A stretch of 64,000 bases of DNA, from positions 290,497 through 354,496 of the forward strand of contig NZ_JAHEBT010000055.1 of NCBI RefSeq assembly GCF_024642105.1, read 5' to 3'. The position numbers were made by a program, and so were the translations under genes. This stretch comes from Flavobacterium sp. Lineage in GTDB: Bacteria > Bacteroidota > Bacteroidia > Flavobacteriales > Flavobacteriaceae. The first letter of the stretch is position 1. Each line of letters begins with the position of its first letter. The notes beneath the pieces were generated by a model that did no database searches, was not told the DNA's origin, and saw nothing but the letters and a program-made list of their open reading frames with translations. Of the stretch, positions 16,947 to 25,400 are shown piece after piece.

Positions 16947-17843
16947 ATGAACAACGTTAAAAACGTATTCAGTATCAAAGACCTCGAAAATTTATCAGGA
17001 ATCAAAGCGCATACCATTCGTATTTGGGAAAAAAGATACAATATCTTGGAGCCAATGCGTACGGATACTAATATTAGGTTGTATGATTTAGCAAGTTTAC
17101 AAAAGTTGCTAAACATTACTTTACTTCATGATTACGGATATAAAATCTCTAAAATAGCGACCTATCCACCAGATAACATTCCTAATTTAGTTCGTGAAAT
17201 TGTAACCAATAAAACAGCTAAGAGTCACGCATTAAGCGAGTTCAAAATGGCAATGATGCATTTTGATCAGGAATTGTTTTTTAGAACATACAATTGGTTG
17301 GTGGCTGAAAAATCTTTTCAAGAAATTTTTCACGAAGTGTTTATTCCTTTGATGCAGGAATTAGGAATGTTGTGGCAAACGGATACCATTTCTCCGGCAC
17401 ACGAGCATTTTATTTCTTTTTTAATCAAACAAAAATTACTCATCCATACAGAACAACTTCAGGTGTTGAAGCCTACAAAAACAGATAAGGTTTTTGTATT
17501 GTCGTTGCCAATGAATGAAATTCACGAATTGGGATTGATGTATTTGAACTATGAAATTTTATCCAAAGGCTACAAAACGATTTATTTAGGAGAAAGTATG
17601 CCGATAGAAAATTTAAAAGATTTAAAAAAACATTTCGATTCAATTGTCTTTGTGTCTTATCTTACGGTACAGCCAGATAGAGAGTCGGTTAATGACTATG
17701 TGAGTCAAATGAAGCATGAATTAGAAGATGAGACAACACAGTTGTGGTATATAGGTAGGATGGTAGAACATATTGATCCTGCTGTTATTTCAAAAAGTAT
17801 GTCGGTTTTTTATTCAATAGATACTTTAGTAGAAGCGCTTTAG
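16947..17843 (+). CDS. MerR-family regulator with cobalamin-binding domain (CarH/LitR-like photoreceptor candidate)
   Basis: 298 residues in three parts. A MerR winged helix (about 5-75: FSIKDLENLSGIKAHTIRIW); a helical bundle (about 95-172) with W143-x9-E153-H154, the Trp/Glu-His cap signature of CarH; and a Rossmann-like B12-binding domain (about 178-298) with E191-I-H193-E-L-G196, equivalent to the E/DxHxxG motif whose His coordinates cobalt from below. In characterised CarH/LitR proteins, AdoCbl-bound tetramers repress carotenoid genes in the dark and light breaks them up. The residue after the Trp is Gln144, where CarH of Thermus (from memory) has His132, the post-illumination ligand, so photochemistry may differ. 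First gene of an operon with crtI, crtB, crtZ, SRPBCC and photolyase (crtI starts 30 nt later). Confidence 0.88.
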   Translation: MNNVKNVFSIKDLENLSGIKAHTIRIWEKRYNILEPMRTDTNIRLYDLASLQKLLNITLLHDYGYKISKIATYPPDNIPNLVREIVTNKTAKSHALSEFKMAMMHFDQELFFRTYNWLVAEKSFQEIFHEVFIPLMQELGMLWQTDTISPAHEHFISFLIKQKLLIHTEQLQVLKPTKTDKVFVLSLPMNEIHELGLMYLNYEILSKGYKTIYLGESMPIENLKDLKKHFDSIVFVSYLTVQPDRESVNDYVSQMKHELEDETTQLWYIGRMVEHIDPAVISKSMSVFYSIDTLVEAL

Positions 17844-17873
17844 GATTTAATAATTTAAAATAACAATCAGTTA

Positions 17874-19349
17874 ATGAATCAATCAAAAACAATAGCAATA
17901 ATAGGTTCTGGGTTTTCGTCTTTGGCGGCAGCAAGTTATTTGGCTCAAAGTGGGCATCAAGTAACAGTCTATGAAAAAAATGCCACTATTGGAGGACGCG
18001 CCCGTCAGTTAAAAAGTGATGGTTTTACTTTTGATATGGGGCCAAGTTGGTATTGGATGCCGGATGTTTTTGATCGTTTTTTTGCTGATTTTGGCAAAAA
18101 AACGACCGATTATTATGAGTTAATCAAGTTGTCGCCAGCCTATAGAGTGTATTTTGGAATCAATGAATTCATTTCTATTGCCGATAATTTGCCTGAAATT
18201 ATAACGACTTTTGAGTCGGTTGAAAAGGGGAGCGGGGCTGTATTACAACAATTTATGGCTGAGGCGCGCTCGAACTATGATATAGCCATTAAAGATTTAG
18301 TATACCGTCCAGGAGTTTCTCCTTTGGAATTGATTACTCTTGAAACCGCTAAAAAAGTAGGTCAGTTTTTTAGTAACATCAGCCGAGATGTTCGCAAGAA
18401 ATTCAAGAATGAAAAATTGATTCAAATTTTAGAATTTCCTGTTTTATTCTTGGGAGCAAAGCCTTCGGATACGCCTTCTTTTTATAGTTTTATGAATTAT
18501 GCAGACTTTGGCTTGGGAACTTGGCATCCAAAAACAGGAATGTTTGATGTGGTTCGCGGTATGGAAAGTTTGGCAACCGAATTGGGAGTTCAATTTGTCA
18601 CTAATGCTGCTATTGAAAAAATTATTGTTGAAAATAAAATCGCCAAAGGAATTGTAGTCAATGGTAAAACTATATATTCAGATGTGGTTTTAAGTGGTGC
18701 CGATTACCATCATACAGAAACCTTATTGGAAGAGCAATACCGTGCTTACTCAGAAAAATATTGGGATAGCCGTGTATTTGCACCGTCTTCTTTATTGTTT
18801 TATGTTGGATTCAATAAAAAAATAGAAAACATTTCACACCATGCTTTGTTTTTTGACACGGATTTCAATCAACATGCCAAAGATATTTACGATACGCCAA
18901 AATGGCCTGCAGAACCTTTGTTTTATGCTAGTTTTCCATCTGTAACTGATCCTTCGACAGCACCAGAAGGAATGGAATCTACTTGTTTTTTGATTCCGTT
19001 GGCTCCTGGAATTGAAGATACAGATGCTTTGCGTGAAGAATATTTTCATAAAATTATGGATCGTTTGGAGTCGTTGACACAACAAGAGGTTAGAAAAAAC
19101 ATTATCTTTAAAAAATCGTTTTGTAAAAATGATTTTGTAACCGACTATAATTCGTATAAAGGAAATGCCTACGGTATGGCGAACACTTTGTTACAAACCG
19201 CATTTTTAAGACCCAAATTAAAAAGTAAAAAAGTAGAAAACCTCTATTTTACAGGTCAGTTGACCGTACCTGGACCAGGTGTGCCTCCCGCCTTAATTTC
19301 CGGAAAACTAGTGTCAGAATTAATTAATAAACAACTTTCAAAAGCATAA
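17874..19349 (+). CDS. crtI: Phytoene desaturase (CrtI type)
   Basis: 491 residues. N-terminal FAD-binding Rossmann fold with IIGSGFSSLAAASYLA (about 9-24), then YEKNATIGGRAR, and the C-terminal carotenoid-desaturase signature LYFTGQLTVPGPGVPPALIS (about 455-474). It introduces double bonds into phytoene to give lycopene, usually in four steps in Flavobacteriia. Stops 1 nt before crtB, so the two are tightly coupled, and lies second in the light-regulated operon candidate. A lycopene cyclase and GGPP synthase are needed as well and are not in this window. Confidence 0.95.
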   Translation: MNQSKTIAIIGSGFSSLAAASYLAQSGHQVTVYEKNATIGGRARQLKSDGFTFDMGPSWYWMPDVFDRFFADFGKKTTDYYELIKLSPAYRVYFGINEFISIADNLPEIITTFESVEKGSGAVLQQFMAEARSNYDIAIKDLVYRPGVSPLELITLETAKKVGQFFSNISRDVRKKFKNEKLIQILEFPVLFLGAKPSDTPSFYSFMNYADFGLGTWHPKTGMFDVVRGMESLATELGVQFVTNAAIEKIIVENKIAKGIVVNGKTIYSDVVLSGADYHHTETLLEEQYRAYSEKYWDSRVFAPSSLLFYVGFNKKIENISHHALFFDTDFNQHAKDIYDTPKWPAEPLFYASFPSVTDPSTAPEGMESTCFLIPLAPGIEDTDALREEYFHKIMDRLESLTQQEVRKNIIFKKSFCKNDFVTDYNSYKGNAYGMANTLLQTAFLRPKLKSKKVENLYFTGQLTVPGPGVPPALISGKLVSELINKQLSKA

Positions 19350-19350
19350 C

Positions 19351-20190
19351 ATGAAGCAGTTATTTGACGACGTATCTTTTAAATGCAGTAAGCTGGTAAC
19401 CAAGAATTACAGTACTTCATTTTCTTTAGCAGTCTACATGCTTTCGCCAAGCATTAGAGAGGCTATTTATAGCGTATATGGTTTTGTTCGTTTTGCGGAT
19501 GAAATTGTAGATTCTTTTCATGGATATGAAAAAGAAACATTGATTAATGATTTTGAAACTGAATATTACAAAGCGTATCATTCAGGAATTAGTTTGAATC
19601 CTATTTTGAATTCGTTTCAAATTACGGTAAAACGCTATAATATTTCAGACGATTTGATTCAGGCTTTTTTGAAAAGTATGAAGTTGGATTTGGTGAAAAC
19701 CGAATACCACAGCAAAGAAGAATACGAGGAATATATTTATGGTTCAGCGGATGTAGTGGGCTTGATGTGTTTGAAAGTATTTGTAGATGGTGATACTGAG
19801 AAATATAATTTATTGAAAGACGAAGCCATGCGTTTGGGATCGGCATTCCAAAAAGTAAATTTTCTTAGAGATTTGAAAGATGATAATTTGGTGCTAAACC
19901 GTACTTATTTTCCGGGTGTCGATTTGAATTCGTTTGACGAAAAAGCAAAACAGGCTATCATTAGCGAAATTGAAGACGATTTTAAAGTGGCTTTTCAGGG
20001 TATTACCAAATTACCAATGGAAGCTAAATTTGGCGTTTATACGGCTTATGTATATTATAAAAAGTTGTTGAATAAATTAGAAAAAACGCCAAGTCATAAA
20101 ATTGGTACTGCCCGAATCCGAGTTTCTAATTATACCAAAGCAGGTTTGTTAGCACAGTCTTTTGTGACGTATAAATTAAAATTAGTTTAA
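19351..20190 (+). CDS. crtB: Phytoene synthase
   Basis: 279 residues of the squalene/phytoene synthase family. The first aspartate-rich motif is DEIVD at 50-54 and the second is NFLRDLKDD at 170-178, both needed to hold the magnesium-diphosphate of two GGPP molecules. YSTSFSLA (20-27) is the conserved N-terminal segment. Catalyses head-to-head condensation of GGPP to phytoene, the first committed carotenoid step. Start 1 nt after crtI; crtZ follows 12 nt later. Confidence 0.95.
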   Translation: MKQLFDDVSFKCSKLVTKNYSTSFSLAVYMLSPSIREAIYSVYGFVRFADEIVDSFHGYEKETLINDFETEYYKAYHSGISLNPILNSFQITVKRYNISDDLIQAFLKSMKLDLVKTEYHSKEEYEEYIYGSADVVGLMCLKVFVDGDTEKYNLLKDEAMRLGSAFQKVNFLRDLKDDNLVLNRTYFPGVDLNSFDEKAKQAIISEIEDDFKVAFQGITKLPMEAKFGVYTAYVYYKKLLNKLEKTPSHKIGTARIRVSNYTKAGLLAQSFVTYKLKLV

Positions 20191-20202
20191 TATATAATTG
20201 TA

Positions 20203-20658
20203 ATGACAATGAATGAAATCCAGTTTTTTCTGATTTTCTTAGGTACTTTTTTATTGATGGAATGTGTTACTTGGTGTACGCATAAGTTTGTAATGCACGG
20301 CTTTATGTGGTATTTTCACGAAGATCATCACCAACCTAAATATGCGGGTATTTTTGAACGCAATGACGTTTTCTTTGTCATTTTTGCTATTCCAAGTATT
20401 ACCCTTTTTTATTTTGGGGTTGAAGATGGGTTGAATTATAAATTCTTCATTGGTTTAGGAATTATGTTTTACGGAATGTGTTATTTCTTGATTCACGATG
20501 TTTTGATTCACCAACGCTTTAAATGGTTTAAGAATACCAATAATAAATATTTAATTGGTTTACGAAAAGCACATAAAGTGCATCATAAACATTTGGGAAA
20601 AGAACACGGAGAATGTTTCGGAATGTTGTTTGTTCCATTCAAATACTATAAAATTTAA
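20203..20658 (+). CDS. crtZ: Beta-carotene 3-hydroxylase (CrtZ)
   Basis: 151 residues, fatty-acid-hydroxylase superfamily membrane di-iron enzyme. Histidine clusters: HKFVMH (27-32), HEDHH (39-43), HDVLIH (98-103), HKVHH (124-128). Three to four membrane segments surround them. It hydroxylates beta-carotene to beta-cryptoxanthin and zeaxanthin, the typical yellow pigment of Flavobacterium. An alternative ATG two codons downstream (20209) is possible. Followed 4 nt later by the probable start of the SRPBCC gene. Confidence 0.94.
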   Translation: MTMNEIQFFLIFLGTFLLMECVTWCTHKFVMHGFMWYFHEDHHQPKYAGIFERNDVFFVIFAIPSITLFYFGVEDGLNYKFFIGLGIMFYGMCYFLIHDVLIHQRFKWFKNTNNKYLIGLRKAHKVHHKHLGKEHGECFGMLFVPFKYYKI

Positions 20659-20662
20659 TCAC

Positions 20663-21121
20663 ATGAAAGTTTATACTAAAAAAACAGAGCAGCATGTCAA
20701 TGCTAGTTTAGAAGAATGTTGGGCTTTCTTTTCTAGCCCAAGGAATTTACAAAAAATTACCCCTGAATCTATGGGTTTTGAAATCAAAGATTTTGATGAA
20801 AAAAACATGTACGCAGGACAAATCATCCAATACAAAGTGTCGCCACTTTTTGGAATTAAATTGCCTTGGGTAACCGAAATTACTTTTGTTAAAGACAATA
20901 GTTATTTTATTGATGAACAACGTTTTGGCCCTTATACCTTATGGCATCACAAACACTTTTTTGAAGCTACTGAAAACGGTGTTTTAATGATCGATTTGGT
21001 GCATTATGCTTTGCCTTTAGGTTTCATCGGACGCATCATGAATACTTTGGTAGTCAAAAATAAATTGAAAACCATTTTCGATTATCGAAAAGTGAAGGTG
21101 GACGAATTATTTAATAAGTAA
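20663..21121 (+). CDS. SRPBCC (START-like) family protein in the carotenoid operon
   Basis: 152 residues from the ATG at 20663. An ATG 36 codons upstream in the same frame would overlap crtZ by over 100 nt and adds sequence with no family resemblance, so I chose the internal start. The fold is the Bet v1/START-like helix-grip: TEQHVNASLEECWAFFSSP at the N-terminus, then GQIIQYKVSPLF and FGPYTLWHHKHFFE. These proteins bind hydrophobic ligands in an internal cavity; a carotenoid or flavin role is possible from context only. Photolyase begins 2 nt after its stop. Confidence 0.82.
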   Translation: MKVYTKKTEQHVNASLEECWAFFSSPRNLQKITPESMGFEIKDFDEKNMYAGQIIQYKVSPLFGIKLPWVTEITFVKDNSYFIDEQRFGPYTLWHHKHFFEATENGVLMIDLVHYALPLGFIGRIMNTLVVKNKLKTIFDYRKVKVDELFNK

Positions 21122-21123
21122 GA

Positions 21124-22419
21124 ATGACAAAACAAAAAGTTTCTTTTTTCTGGTTTCGACGTGATTTACGATTAGAAGATAATGTAGGTTTGTATCAAGC
21201 CTTACAATCTCAATATCCAGTAATTCCACTTTTTATTTTTGATGAAACTATTTTGGAGCGTTTACCTAATAATGATCCAAGAGTTGGTTTTATTCATGAA
21301 TCAATTTCTAAAATAAATACCCAACTGAAAGAATTTGGTAGTTCTCTTTTGGTAAAAAAAGGAAAACCGTTTCAAGTTTGGGAGTCTCTATTGCAAGAAT
21401 ATGCTATTCAAGAAGTATTTTGGAATAAAGATTACGAACCGAATGCCATTCAACGGGATTTGGCTGTTGCCGAGTTGTTGATTTCTAATGAAATACAATC
21501 ATCGGCATTCAAAGATCAAGTTATTTTTGAAGAAGCCGAGATTGTGAAAGCAGATGGATTACCTTATACCGTATATACTCCTTTTAAAAACAAATGGTTA
21601 GAAAAATATAAATCTATCGCACCAGTACCAGAATTTGATGCGGTACCGTATTGTTCTAATTTTTTCAAAAGTGAGTTTGACTTTCCTAGTTTGGAACAAA
21701 TCGGTTTTACAACCAGTCCGATTAAGGTAAAACCACACAATTTAAAATTGGTTGCTAATTACCACGAAACACGTGATTTTCCAGCCTTAGATAGTACTTC
21801 GTATTTGTCTCCTCATTTACGTTTTGGCACTGTTAGTATTCGTAAATTAGTGAATTGGGCAGTAAAGAAGAATGCCGTTTTCTTGAGCGAATTGATTTGG
21901 AGAGAATTTTTTATGCAAATTCTCTATCATTTTCCTAAGGTACAAAATAGGAATTTTAAGTCGGCTTATGATGGTGTTGAATGGCGCAATAATGAAGACG
22001 ATTTCAAACGTTGGTGTGAAGGTAAAACGGGTTACCCAATGGTCGATGCTGGAATGCGTCAGTTGAATGAAACCGGTTATATGCACAATCGAGTGCGTAT
22101 GGTAGTAGCGAGTTTTCTTTGCAAGCATTTGTTAATTGAATGGCAGTGGGGCGAAGCCTATTTTGCTGAAAAATTATTGGACTATGAAATGGCTGCTAAT
22201 GTAGGGAATTGGCAATGGGCAGCTGGAACGGGTTGTGATGCAGCTCCTTATTTTAGAGTGTTTAATCCTGATATTCAACAGAAAAAATTTGACGAAAAAG
22301 GAATTTACATTCGTCAATGGATTAAAGAATTTGATTTAGGTTATGGTCAGCCCATGGTGGATCACGCTATGGCAAGAGATCGTGCCATTGCCACTTACAA
22401 AGCTGGTATTTTAAAATAA
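21124..22419 (+). CDS. phrB: Deoxyribodipyrimidine photolyase (class I CPD, cryptochrome/photolyase family)
   Basis: 431 residues. N-terminal antenna-type Rossmann domain (FFWFRRDLRLEDNVGLYQAL) and C-terminal FAD domain with WREFF, GYPMVDAGMRQLNETGYMHN, then RMVVASFLCKHLL and GNWQWAAGTGCDAAPYFRVF. The last segments align closely with E. coli PhrB, supporting CPD repair and not a cryptochrome. It uses near-UV or blue light to split cyclobutane pyrimidine dimers. Final gene of the MerR-crtI-crtB-crtZ-SRPBCC-phr operon. A stem-loop (22429-22464) follows. The GTP cyclohydrolase gene on the opposite strand could feed folate for an MTHF antenna. Confidence 0.95.
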   Translation: MTKQKVSFFWFRRDLRLEDNVGLYQALQSQYPVIPLFIFDETILERLPNNDPRVGFIHESISKINTQLKEFGSSLLVKKGKPFQVWESLLQEYAIQEVFWNKDYEPNAIQRDLAVAELLISNEIQSSAFKDQVIFEEAEIVKADGLPYTVYTPFKNKWLEKYKSIAPVPEFDAVPYCSNFFKSEFDFPSLEQIGFTTSPIKVKPHNLKLVANYHETRDFPALDSTSYLSPHLRFGTVSIRKLVNWAVKKNAVFLSELIWREFFMQILYHFPKVQNRNFKSAYDGVEWRNNEDDFKRWCEGKTGYPMVDAGMRQLNETGYMHNRVRMVVASFLCKHLLIEWQWGEAYFAEKLLDYEMAANVGNWQWAAGTGCDAAPYFRVFNPDIQQKKFDEKGIYIRQWIKEFDLGYGQPMVDHAMARDRAIATYKAGILK

Positions 22420-22424
22420 CTACA

Positions 22425-22465
22425 TAAAAAACTCCCAAAAACTTGACTAGTTTCTCGGGAGTTTC
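22425..22465 (-). terminator. Terminator between photolyase and folE (best on the minus strand)
   Basis: AAACTCCC (22429-22436) pairs with GGGAGTTT (22457-22464) around a 20-nt loop. On the minus strand the stem is followed by six T, so it should end the TetR-to-folE operon. On the plus strand the T run is weak. Confidence 0.75.
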
Positions 22466-22499
22466 AAACCTAACTTTAACCTAAAAAAACAATTGTTAT

Positions 22500-23099
22500 T
22501 TAGCTCAATTTATTTGAAATTAAGCTGATGAATTCTTTACGTGTTTTATCTTTCTCAAAAGCCCCTGTAAACGAAGAAGTAGTCGTTACCGAATTTTGCT
22601 TTTGAATACCACGCATTTGCATACACATGTGCTGTGCTTCTATCACAACGGCTACTCCAAGTGGTTCTACTGCCGTTTGAATGCAATCTTTGATTTGGTC
22701 TGTCAATCGTTCTTGTACCTGCATTCTACGAGCAAAAGCATCTACAATACGTGGAATTTTACTTAAGCCTACAATTTTACCATTCGGAATATAAGCCACG
22801 TGTGCTTTTCCAAAAAAGGGTAACATATGGTGTTCACACATCGAATAGACTTCAATGTCTTTGACCACAATCATTTGCTGATGGTCTTCGGTAAATAAAG
22901 CTGATTTTAATATTTCTAAAGGATCTAAGCCGTAACCGTGGGTTAAATATTGCATCGCTTTAGCCACTCTTTCAGGTGTTTTTTCAAGACCTTCACGAGT
23001 GACATCTTCTCCTAAATTTTCGATTATGGTTTTGTAATTATCGGATAAAATTTCAGTGACTTGGGTATTGTATTCTTCTTTTTTTTCGTAGTTTTTCAT
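22500..23099 (-). CDS. folE: GTP cyclohydrolase I
   Basis: 199 residues. Zinc ligands Cys88 and His91 in [14 protein letters not shown] (87-100) and Cys159 in QHMCMQMRG are present, as are [20 protein letters not shown] and the C-terminal [12 protein letters not shown]. Converts GTP to dihydroneopterin triphosphate, the first step of folate synthesis. Last gene of a minus-strand run with an SDR (21 nt), DUF2805, an ABC1 kinase and TetR. Placement beside a photolyase operon is seen in several LitR/CarH loci, where the link may be the folate antenna cofactor; this is inference. Confidence 0.96.
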   Translation of the reverse strand: MKNYEKKEEYNTQVTEILSDNYKTIIENLGEDVTREGLEKTPERVAKAMQYLTHGYGLDPLEILKSALFTEDHQQMIVVKDIEVYSMCEHHMLPFFGKAHVAYIPNGKIVGLSKIPRIVDAFARRMQVQERLTDQIKDCIQTAVEPLGVAVVIEAQHMCMQMRGIQKQNSVTTTSSFTGAFEKDKTRKEFISLISNKLS

Positions 23100-23120
23100 T
23101 TAGTATTTTTGAGGAGTTTA

Positions 23121-23804
23121 TTAAATTTTAAAGCTGACAATACCATAATCCATTTCGAATATTTGTCCTGAGATGGATTTTGCTTTTTCAGAAATCAAAA
23201 AATCAGCCATATTGGCTACTTCTTCGGGTTGTAAATAGCCTTTCATAGGATGGCGTTCTACCATGTTTTCTTTCATTCGGTCATTTCTCAAAATTCCCGA
23301 AGCCAAAGTCGTATCTGTAATAGTAGGTGCAATGGCATTAATGCGAATACTAGAGGCTAATTCAGCACCCAATGATTTCACCAATCCTTCGACACCCGCT
23401 TTTGCGGTAGCGATACTCGCGTGAAAAGGCATACCTAATTTGGCTGCTACCGTACTAAACAATAGGATAGAAGGTTGGTTGCCTTTTTTCAAAACGGGCA
23501 AGTATTTCTGAATCACTTTTACCGCTCCAATTACATTGATTTCAAAATCATTTCTGAAATCGTCAATGCTCAAACTTCCAATAGGTTTTAACGTAATAGA
23601 ACCTGGACAATAAATTAGATTATCTAATTCCTCTATCTCAGGAAGTGTATCTTGTAAAACATCTAACGAAAAATGCGTCAGATTGGGATGCGTTATTTCT
23701 GGCGCGTTTCTACTTATGGTATATACCGTATTGCTTTCTAATTGTTGGAGTAAAATAGCATTTCCTATTCCTTTACTTCCGCCAATGATTAGTATTTTTT
23801 TCAT
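23121..23804 (-). CDS. Atypical short-chain dehydrogenase (SDR) lacking the catalytic tyrosine
   Basis: 227 residues. Dinucleotide-binding loop GGSKGIGNA (8-16), an NVIGAVKV segment, and a C-terminal ISGQIFEMDYGIVSF. The usual YxxxK pair is altered: in FHASIATAKAG the lysine is kept but the position four before it is isoleucine. From memory, related SDRs near photolyase/LitR loci have a similar HASxAxAK pattern, suggesting a distinct subfamily and not a random mutation. It may bind NAD(P) without classical SDR chemistry. Lies 10 nt after DUF2805 and 21 nt before folE. Confidence 0.88.
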   Translation of the reverse strand: MKKILIIGGSKGIGNAILLQQLESNTVYTISRNAPEITHPNLTHFSLDVLQDTLPEIEELDNLIYCPGSITLKPIGSLSIDDFRNDFEINVIGAVKVIQKYLPVLKKGNQPSILLFSTVAAKLGMPFHASIATAKAGVEGLVKSLGAELASSIRINAIAPTITDTTLASGILRNDRMKENMVERHPMKGYLQPEEVANMADFLISEKAKSISGQIFEMDYGIVSFKI

Positions 23805-23814
23805 TTGGTATGGT

Positions 23815-24093
23815 TTAGCGTTTCGCTATTTTGTTGTTGTTAATTTGTCTTTGACGGCTACATTTGAAACGTCCTTCTCTAAAATCACGTAATTTTTCGT
23901 GTTTTGTTTTTCGGCCTTGTACTCTGGCACGCCACATTCTGAAACTGGACGGTTTCATTTCAGCACGCATTAGGTCAATTACTTCTTGTTCTTTTAACCC
24001 AAATTGCATCAGAATGGCATCAAAGGTGGTTCTATCTTCCCAAGCCATTTCAATGACGCGGTCTTTTTCTATATCGGTTAATTCTCTCTTCAT
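23815..24093 (-). CDS. DUF2805/TIGR03643 family protein
   Basis: 92 residues, basic. A helix-turn-helix-like N-terminus (TDIEKDRVIEMAWEDRTTFD and FGLKEQEVIDLMR) is followed by PSSFRMWRARVQGRKTKHEK, the TIGR03643 hallmark. Function unknown; the composition is consistent with nucleic-acid binding. Its start codon overlaps the stop of the ABC1 kinase gene by one base (TAATG), so translation is coupled. In many bacteria this family occurs near photolyase and carotenoid genes. Confidence 0.85.
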   Translation of the reverse strand: MKRELTDIEKDRVIEMAWEDRTTFDAILMQFGLKEQEVIDLMRAEMKPSSFRMWRARVQGRKTKHEKLRDFREGRFKCSRQRQINNNKIAKR

Positions 24094-25400
24094 TATTGGT
24101 ACTTCTGGTAGTTATTGACCACAATATTGGCTTTCAAATCAAACAATAAATTGTATAAACCAAAGAAGGTTCGGTTCATATAAATGAAATGTTTAGAACC
24201 CCGGTTACCGTTCATTTTTCTTAAACTAGTGTCATTAGCAAATCGTTCTCCGAGCTGCGCAATATTTTGAAAAAATACCTCGTCTGAAAAATCAAAAGTT
24301 TCAGATTGGAAAGGTTGTGTAAACAATGTCAATAAATCATAAAACATTGAGGTGAAATAGGCAACCTCTTCGGGTGTATCATCGGTACGTAAGATTTCAA
24401 GTTCGAATAGTTTTTCGCTGAAAAGCGCTTTATTATCAATGATTTCTTTTTTAACCAATTCAAAATAAGGGATGTAAAAGTCGTTCGGAATGGCTTTCAT
24501 ACATCCAAAATCCAAAGCCACTAATTCCTGATTTTCGTTAACTAAGAAATTTCCCGGATGTGGGTCGGCATGTACTTTGCGCAACACATGAATTTGGTAC
24601 ATATAAAAATCCCAAAGCGCTTGCCCCAATTGATTGCCAACTTTAGCATTGGTATTTTCTTTGGTAAACTCAGACAGGTGTAAGCCCGTCATCCAATCCA
24701 TGGTGATGATTCGTTCCGAAGAATATTCAGGATAGTAATTTGGGAAAACTAAATGGTCTATTTTGGAACAAGCGGCTACCACTTCCTGACTTTGTTTCAG
24801 TTCTAACAAATAGTTGGTTTCTTCGATTAACTTGTCTTCAACTTCTTTGAAATATTTGTCTGAATCTTTGCCTTGCAAATTGAACATTCGAATGGCAATT
24901 GGTTTCACCAAAGCCAAGTCAGACGAAATGCTATTCGCCACACCAGGATACTGAATTTTCACAGCTAATTTTTTATTGTCTTTTACTGCCAAATGCACTT
25001 GTCCAATACTCGCTGCGTTTACCGAATTAGGATTGAATTCGTCAAAGATTTCATAAGGTGTTTTGCCTAAGTTTGATTTGAATGTTTTCAATACCAAAGG
25101 GGCTGATAGTGGTGGAACCGAAAATTGCGACAATGAAAATTTTTCTACATAAGCTTGAGGTAAGAAACTTTTGTCCATACTCAACATTTGCGCTACTTTC
25201 AAGGCACTTCCTTTTAGGCTTTTAAGTCCGTCATAAATATCTTCGGCATTGTCTTCGTTCAGCTTATCGCGATTTAAAGTTGGGTTGACTACTTTTTCGC
25301 CATAATATTTCAAATAATTGACTCCCACTTTGGCACCAGTCTGTACTAATTTGCTAGCACGTTCTATTTTAGAAGTAGGAATATAATCGATAGTTTTCAT
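24093..25400 (-). CDS. ABC1/AarF/UbiB family atypical kinase
   Basis: 435 residues. The KxGQ-type N-lobe motif is LKGSALKVAQMLS (62-74), the Ala-rich loop AASIGQVH (129-136) replaces the Gly-rich loop, Lys148 sits in LAVKIQYPG, the catalytic HADPHPGNF is at 278-286 and DFG at 298-300. Members support ubiquinone or other prenyl-lipid metabolism, often as ATPases; in plants relatives act in plastoglobule lipid metabolism under high light. Here it starts directly after the TetR stop and overlaps DUF2805 by one base. The substrate lipid is unknown; Flavobacteriia use menaquinone, not ubiquinone. Confidence 0.9.
   Translation of the reverse strand: MKTIDYIPTSKIERASKLVQTGAKVGVNYLKYYGEKVVNPTLNRDKLNEDNAEDIYDGLKSLKGSALKVAQMLSMDKSFLPQAYVEKFSLSQFSVPPLSAPLVLKTFKSNLGKTPYEIFDEFNPNSVNAASIGQVHLAVKDNKKLAVKIQYPGVANSISSDLALVKPIAIRMFNLQGKDSDKYFKEVEDKLIEETNYLLELKQSQEVVAACSKIDHLVFPNYYPEYSSERIITMDWMTGLHLSEFTKENTNAKVGNQLGQALWDFYMYQIHVLRKVHADPHPGNFLVNENQELVALDFGCMKAIPNDFYIPYFELVKKEIIDNKALFSEKLFELEILRTDDTPEEVAYFTSMFYDLLTLFTQPFQSETFDFSDEVFFQNIAQLGERFANDTSLRKMNGNRGSKHFIYMNRTFFGLYNLLFDLKANIVVNNYQKYQ

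Noticed and set aside
20555..20662. Upstream extension of the SRPBCC gene
   Set aside because: Would overlap the 3' end of crtZ by over 100 nt and encodes sequence unlike the family; the ATG at 20663 fits.
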